In this document: piece after piece, positions 59,508 to 64,000 of the stretch | How positions within the stretch are numbered: position 1 is the first letter of the stretch | Layout of the letters: each line of letters starts with the position of its first letter | NCBI RefSeq assembly: GCF_022678645.1 | Contig: NZ_JALBWV010000012.1 | Coordinates: 62,001-126,000 of the forward strand | Origin: Saccharopolyspora soli | GTDB lineage: Bacteria; Actinomycetota; Actinomycetes; Mycobacteriales; Pseudonocardiaceae | Direction: 5' to 3' | DNA length: 64,000 nt | Notes under the pieces: model-generated | What the model saw: only the letters and a program-made list of their open reading frames with translations | Databases searched by the model: none | What the model was told of the DNA's origin: nothing | Program-made: the position numbers and the translations under genes

Positions 59508-60680
59508 TCAGCGCGGCACCCGTGGCAGGTCCAGTCCGGCAGTGGCGATCAGTTCGCGCTGCACCTCGTTGACCCCACCGCCGAAGGTGAGCACCAGGTT
59601 GCGCTTGCAGTGCACGTCGAGCCAGTCCAGCAGTTCCGCGGTGTCCACATCGGACGTGTCACCGTGCCGTCCGACGACCTCGGCGAGCAGCCGCCCCAGG
59701 TGCTGGATCCGTTCCGAGGCGAACACCTTCGTCGCCGAGGCGTCCGCGATGGCCACCGGCCCGAGCGCGGTGGCCGCCGCGACCTGCCAGTTGAGCAGTT
59801 CGTTGACCCGTTCGCAGGCACGCGCACGGGCGAGCACCCGGCGGACGTCGGGCAATTCGAGCAGCGGCGTGCCCTCCGGTGTGGTCTTCGTCCGCGCCCA
59901 CTCGCGCACCTGGTCGCGCATCCCGGCGATGCGCCCGGCCGGGCCCATCATGACGCGCTCGTGGTTGAGCTGCGTGGTGATCAGCCGCCAGCCCCTGTCC
60001 TGCTCCCCCACCAGCATGGTGGCCGGGACCCGGACGTCCTGGTAGTAGCTGGCGTTGACGTGGTGCGCGCCGTCGCAGGTGATGATCGGCGTCCAGGAAA
60101 ACCCCGGATCACGGGTGTCGACGATCAGGATCGAGATGCCCTTGTGCTTGGCAGCATGGGGATTCGTCCGGCACGCCAGCCAGATGTAGTCGGCGTCGTG
60201 CGCGCCGGTGGTGAAGATCTTCTGGCCGTTGACCACGTAGGACTCGCCATCGCGCACCGCGCTGGTGCGCAGCGAGGCCAGGTCGGTGCCCGCGTCGGGC
60301 TCGGTGTAGCCGATCGCGAAGTGGATCTCCCCGGCCAGGATCTTGGGCAGGAAGAACTCCTTCTGCTCGGGCGTGCCGTATGCCTGCAACGTCGGACCCA
60401 CGGTCTGCAGGGTCACCCCGGGCAACGGCACGTCCGCCCGCGCGGCCTCGTTGGCGAAGATCAACTGCTCCACGTCGCCGAATCCGCGACCGCCGTACTC
60501 GACCGGCCAACCCACGCCGAGCCAGCCGTCCCGGCCCATCCTTCGCACCACGTCGCGATGCGCCTTGCAATGCCGATCGACCGCCATCTGCTCGCGTTCG
60601 TCCGGCGTCACCAGACCGCTGAAGTAGGCACGCAGTTCCTCTTGCAGGGCGTGTTGTTCGGGGGTGAGTTCGATGAACAT
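59508..60680 (-). CDS. fadE29: Acyl-CoA dehydrogenase subunit FadE29 (ChsE2)
   Basis: A 390-residue acyl-CoA dehydrogenase of the steroid type with IGYTEPDAGTDLASLRT, NGQKIFTTGAHDADYIW and LTFGGGVNEVQRE, but without the R-x-x-FG motif. It forms the alpha-beta enzyme with FadE28 encoded upstream and oxidises the last three-carbon (propanoyl) side chain of 3-OPC-CoA. AGAGGTG precedes the ATG at 60680, which lies 10 bp after the fadE28 stop. Confidence 0.92.
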   Translation of the reverse strand: MFIELTPEQHALQEELRAYFSGLVTPDEREQMAVDRHCKAHRDVVRRMGRDGWLGVGWPVEYGGRGFGDVEQLIFANEAARADVPLPGVTLQTVGPTLQAYGTPEQKEFFLPKILAGEIHFAIGYTEPDAGTDLASLRTSAVRDGESYVVNGQKIFTTGAHDADYIWLACRTNPHAAKHKGISILIVDTRDPGFSWTPIITCDGAHHVNASYYQDVRVPATMLVGEQDRGWRLITTQLNHERVMMGPAGRIAGMRDQVREWARTKTTPEGTPLLELPDVRRVLARARACERVNELLNWQVAAATALGPVAIADASATKVFASERIQHLGRLLAEVVGRHGDTSDVDTAELLDWLDVHCKRNLVLTFGGGVNEVQRELIATAGLDLPRVPR

Positions 60681-60690
60681 GGGCACCTCT

Positions 60691-61740
60691 TCAAGCCCGC
60701 GCCGCGAGCAGGTCCAGGCGGTGTTGCGCACCACCGGCCAGCCGAGCCAGGTCCGTGATCAGCGACGAGTAGCGGTGCAGCGGATAGGTGACGTCCAAGC
60801 CGAGGCCGCCGTGCAGGTGGTGGCAGGTCCGCAGCACTGCCGGGGCCTCTTCGGCCAGCCACCACGTGGCGACGTCGAGATCTTCGACCGCGTCGAGCCC
60901 GGAACCGAGCCGCCAGCACGCGGATTGGGCGGCCAGGTGCAGCGTGCGGGCCGCGATGTAGACGTCGGCGATCTGCTGCGACACGGCCTGGAAAGCCGCC
61001 AGCGGCTTGCCGAACTGGTGCCGGGTGCGCACGTGCTCGGCGGTCAGGTCGAGTGCCCCGGCCACCGCGCCATCGCCCATCGCGCAGATGCCCGCGAGCG
61101 CGCACGCGTGCAGGTCGTCGAGCACGATCTGATCCGGTTTGGCGCCGAGGAACTCACCGCGAGCGTTGTCGAGGCGGACGGCCCACTCGATGCCGGACGA
61201 CGACGGAACCTTGCGCAGCGTCACGCCATCGTCGCCGGGATCGACCAGAACGACCCCGGCCCCGATCGGCGTGCTGACCGACACCAGGATCCGATGGGCG
61301 AGATCAGCGTGCAGCACTCCGGTTTTCGTGCCGGAAACCCTTGGCTCGTCGCCGATCGCAGTGGTGCGCGGCGAGTTCGGAAACGGTGCCGATGGCTCGT
61401 TCAGCGCAGCTGTCAGCGGCTTGTCGCCGAGCAATCCGTCTTGCTGTGCCGTCGTGCCGTGCCGTGCGATCGGCAGGACGCCGAAGGCCAGCGTGCTCAG
61501 TGCCGGTACGTTCGCGGCGGCGCGCCCGATCTCGGTCAGGACGATCGAGGTCTCCAGCACGCCGAGCCCGGCTCCGCCGAGCCGTTCCGGCACTGCGAGG
61601 CCGCGGAGACCCGCGTCGCCGAGCGCCTTCCAAGTCGCCTCTTCGTAACTGGTTCCAGCGACTCTACCGGCTTCGCGCCGCAGTACCTCGACGGCCAGAT
61701 CTTGCACCGCCTGCTGTGTTTCCTCGAACGCGAACTCCAT
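60691..61740 (-). CDS. fadE28: Acyl-CoA dehydrogenase subunit FadE28 (ChsE1)
   Basis: A 349-residue partner of FadE29. It supplies RTRHQFGKPLAAFQAVSQQIAD and CHHLHGGLGLDVTYPLHRY, and lacks the GGG-x-NE segment. First gene of the fadE28-fadE29-chsH2-chsH1-ltp2 operon, the same order as Rv3544c-Rv3540c. The ATG at 61740 fits the family N-terminus (MEFAFEETQQ); ATG 61764 would add eight residues. A perfect KstR box lies 28 bp upstream. Confidence 0.92.
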   Translation of the reverse strand: MEFAFEETQQAVQDLAVEVLRREAGRVAGTSYEEATWKALGDAGLRGLAVPERLGGAGLGVLETSIVLTEIGRAAANVPALSTLAFGVLPIARHGTTAQQDGLLGDKPLTAALNEPSAPFPNSPRTTAIGDEPRVSGTKTGVLHADLAHRILVSVSTPIGAGVVLVDPGDDGVTLRKVPSSSGIEWAVRLDNARGEFLGAKPDQIVLDDLHACALAGICAMGDGAVAGALDLTAEHVRTRHQFGKPLAAFQAVSQQIADVYIAARTLHLAAQSACWRLGSGLDAVEDLDVATWWLAEEAPAVLRTCHHLHGGLGLDVTYPLHRYSSLITDLARLAGGAQHRLDLLAARA

Positions 61741-61768
61741 CAGCCCCGCCTCACACATCACCATGTAG

Positions 61769-61782
61769 TGAAACTTGTTCTA
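61769..61782. promoter_or_regulatory. KstR-like box upstream of fadE28, perfect match
   Basis: TGAAACTTGTTCTA matches at every position. Confidence 0.75.
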
Positions 61783-61795
61783 GTAGTACCGGTAG

Positions 61796-62629
<834 letters not shown>

Positions 62630-62632
62630 CCG

Positions 62633-62678
62633 GTCGTGAGTGCCCAGCCGGGCTCCAGCCCGGTTGCGCACTCACGAC
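62633..62678 (+). terminator. Family-B palindrome, first of a pair
   Basis: GTCGTGAGTGCCCAGCCGGG pairs with CCCGGTTGCGCACTCACGAC with small mismatches, 3 bp after the methyltransferase stop. Confidence 0.7.
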
Positions 62679-62691
62679 AGCACCACCACGG

Positions 62692-62737
62692 GTCGTGAGT
62701 GCTGATGGTCGCCCCAGCGGCCATAGCCGCTCACGAC
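62692..62737 (-). terminator. Family-B palindrome, second of a pair
   Basis: GTCGTGAGTGCTGATGGTCGC pairs imperfectly with GCGGCCATAGCCGCTCACGAC, just before the stop of the convergent gene at 62749. Confidence 0.65.
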
Positions 62738-62748
62738 AATCGGAGGGG

Positions 62749-63822
62749 TCAGGCGCCGGGGACGTTTTCGAGTTCGCAGCAGGGCGTGTTCTCCGCTGGT
62801 AAGCCAGTTGGGAGCCGGTCACCTCGGAAGATGCCGTTGCCCGGTGTGGTCCGGGACAGCGCGTCCGCTGCCAGGACGACCGCGGCTCCGGTCCAGGTGG
62901 TGCGTTCCTCCGGCCAGCGCTTGCCGTCGGCGTAGACCAGACCGGTCCAGTACGAACCGTCCGGGTCTCGCAGGTGTTGCATCGCGGCCAGCAGGTCCCG
63001 CGCCCGCTCCGGCTCCCCCACCGCGTCGAGGCTCAGCGCCAGTTCGCAGGTTTCCGCGCCGGTGACCCACGGGTGGTCGTCGACGCAGCGCACCCCGAGC
63101 CCGTCGACCACGAAGTCCGACCAGCGGGCGAACAACCGCTGCCGCCCGGCATCGCCGCGCAAGGCACCGCCGAGCACCGGGTAGTACCAGTCCATCGAAT
63201 ACCGGTGCTTCGGCGTGAACGCTTCGGGATGCCGACGCAGCGCGTGGCCGAGCCTGCCCAGCGCCACCTCCCAGCCGGGCTGCGGCCGGTCCAGGTACTC
63301 AGCCAACGCCAGCGCGCAGCGCAAGCTGTGGTGAATGCTGGAACAGCCCGACAACAACGCCTCACCAGCCGGGATGCCGTACGCGCCGACCGCCCAGTCG
63401 ATCTCGCCGCGCTCGCGCTGCACGGTGAGCACGAAGTCGATCGCGGCGCGGACCATCGGCCACATCCGCTCCGCGAATCCGTCATCGCCGCTGATCAGCA
63501 GGTAGTGCCACACGCCGACGGCCGGATACGCGCAGAAGTTGGTGTCCGCTCCGGCGTCCTCGACCTGCCCGTCGCGCACTTGCAACGGCCAGGATCCGTC
63601 CGCGCGCTGGGTGTCGCGCAGCCACGAGTAGGCGCCCTCCGCCTCGGCGAGCAGCCCCGTCGCGGCCATCGCCATCGCGGACTCGACGTGGTCCCACGGG
63701 TCCACGTGCCCACCCGGAAACCACGGCACCGCACCGGATGCCAGCTGGGTCGCCGCGATGGCCTTGCCGGTCTGGGCGGCCGCCTCGGCGGACAGCACGC
63801 CCGGAACGTCAGGCCCCGGCAC
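62749..63822 (-). CDS. (Alpha/alpha)-barrel-like protein, 'prenyltransferase/squalene-oxidase repeat' type
   Basis: A 357-residue protein with repeated helical segments rich in Trp and Gly-Ser-Trp or Gly-Ser-Tyr turns (QRADGSWPLQ, LRDPDGSYWTGLVY, PWVTGAETCELALSL, HYSMDWYYPVLGG-like stretches). These suit the terpene-cyclase/glycosidase toroid fold, and relatives are annotated as prenyltransferases. No DxDD-type cyclase motif is seen, so the activity is open. The GTG at 63822 follows GGGAG and overlaps the stop of the upstream methyltransferase by 14 bases, so the two are coupled. Confidence 0.65.
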   Translation of the reverse strand: MPGPDVPGVLSAEAAAQTGKAIAATQLASGAVPWFPGGHVDPWDHVESAMAMAATGLLAEAEGAYSWLRDTQRADGSWPLQVRDGQVEDAGADTNFCAYPAVGVWHYLLISGDDGFAERMWPMVRAAIDFVLTVQRERGEIDWAVGAYGIPAGEALLSGCSSIHHSLRCALALAEYLDRPQPGWEVALGRLGHALRRHPEAFTPKHRYSMDWYYPVLGGALRGDAGRQRLFARWSDFVVDGLGVRCVDDHPWVTGAETCELALSLDAVGEPERARDLLAAMQHLRDPDGSYWTGLVYADGKRWPEERTTWTGAAVVLAADALSRTTPGNGIFRGDRLPTGLPAENTPCCELENVPGA

Positions 63823-64000
63823 GGGCCGCTCCCGGCTTGCCCAGGTAGACCACGATGCTCTTGCCCAGCACCGGGTCCAGCACCCGCTCCGCGGTGCGGG
63901 TGATCCAGGGCCGCTTCATCAGGTCCCAAACCAGGAACCGGTGGTAGAGCGCGGGCAGCGGGTGGTCGTCGTTGCCCGTGCCGACCGCGCACTTCAGCCA
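63809..64000 (-). CDS. Methyltransferase C-terminus, cut by the right edge
   Basis: The last 63 residues of a protein entering from the right edge (WLKCAVGTGNDDHPLPAL, YHRFLVWDLMKRPWITRTAE, VLGKSIVVYLGKP). The ending resembles class I SAM methyltransferases that accompany the toroid-fold protein in actinomycete glycan or lipid clusters; this is recalled and not searched. Partial, frame continuous to base 64000. Confidence 0.55.
   Translation of the reverse strand, partial: WLKCAVGTGNDDHPLPALYHRFLVWDLMKRPWITRTAERVLDPVLGKSIVVYLGKPGAARAGA

Overview
The window is very GC-rich, uses GTG starts freely, and packs its genes into operons with ATGA/GTGA overlaps. It encodes a mycothiol-type maleylpyruvate isomerase, two flavin/F420-type (LLM) oxidoreductases and an Mce4 importer. 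This points to a steroid-degrading actinomycete. Two families of long intergenic palindromes suggest a Pseudonocardiaceae-like relative (Saccharopolyspora/Amycolatopsis type); the genus is inference.

Layout. (1) About 1-6.4 kb: a complete 3-hydroxybenzoate/gentisate pathway. It comprises an FAD monooxygenase (5213-6400), gentisate dioxygenase, fumarylpyruvate hydrolase, maleylpyruvate isomerase, an AAHS-type MFS importer and an IclR regulator. Three copies of an ATTCT-N7-(A/C)GAA(C/T) site lie beside the controlled promoters. (2) 6.5-9.6 kb: an orphan dnaK and a family-1 glycosyltransferase. (3) 9.9-22.7 kb, minus strand: a mce4-type steroid importer (yrbE4A, yrbE4B, mce4A-F), preceded by an oxidative operon of ADH, Hsd4A-like SDR, aldehyde dehydrogenase and SDR. 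(4) 23-41 kb: sterol side-chain catabolism. It holds fadE26/fadE27, fadD17, fadD19, echA19, a further CoA ligase, cyp125 and fadA5. It also holds a less understood module of two LLM oxidoreductases, a tandem OB-fold protein, ltp4, ltp3 and an NTF2-like protein. (5) 41-53.8 kb: ring degradation by hsaADCB, hsaEGF, two KstD-type dehydrogenases, kshA and kshB. (6) 53.9-56.8 kb: a BBE-type oxidase, a divergent WYL regulator and a 59-residue zinc-ribbon protein. (7) 56.9-61.7 kb: the final side-chain operon fadE28-fadE29-chsH2-chsH1-ltp2, which removes the last propionyl unit. (8) 61.9-64 kb: a methyltransferase, a (alpha/alpha)-barrel-like protein and another methyltransferase that runs off the right edge.

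Together the steroid genes import a sterol (Mce4), oxidise C26 (CYP125 and possibly the ADH/ALDH pair), activate the side chain (FadD19, FadD17), shorten it (FadE26/27, EchA19, Hsd4A, FadA5, then ChsE1E2/ChsH1H2/Ltp2) and open rings A/B (KstD, KshAB, HsaABCD, HsaEFG). Fourteen KstR-like boxes (TnnAACnnGTTnnA, at least 13 of 14 matches) sit at nearly all the relevant promoters. kstR, fadD3 and the rings-C/D genes are not in the window.

One caution on the sequence itself: 46711-47009, between hsaE and hsaG, is almost pure poly-C/poly-G. It is flanked exactly by GTCGTG and CACGAC, the outer ends of the family-B palindrome seen elsewhere in the window. It is most likely a corrupted palindrome that has swallowed the hsaE stop codon.
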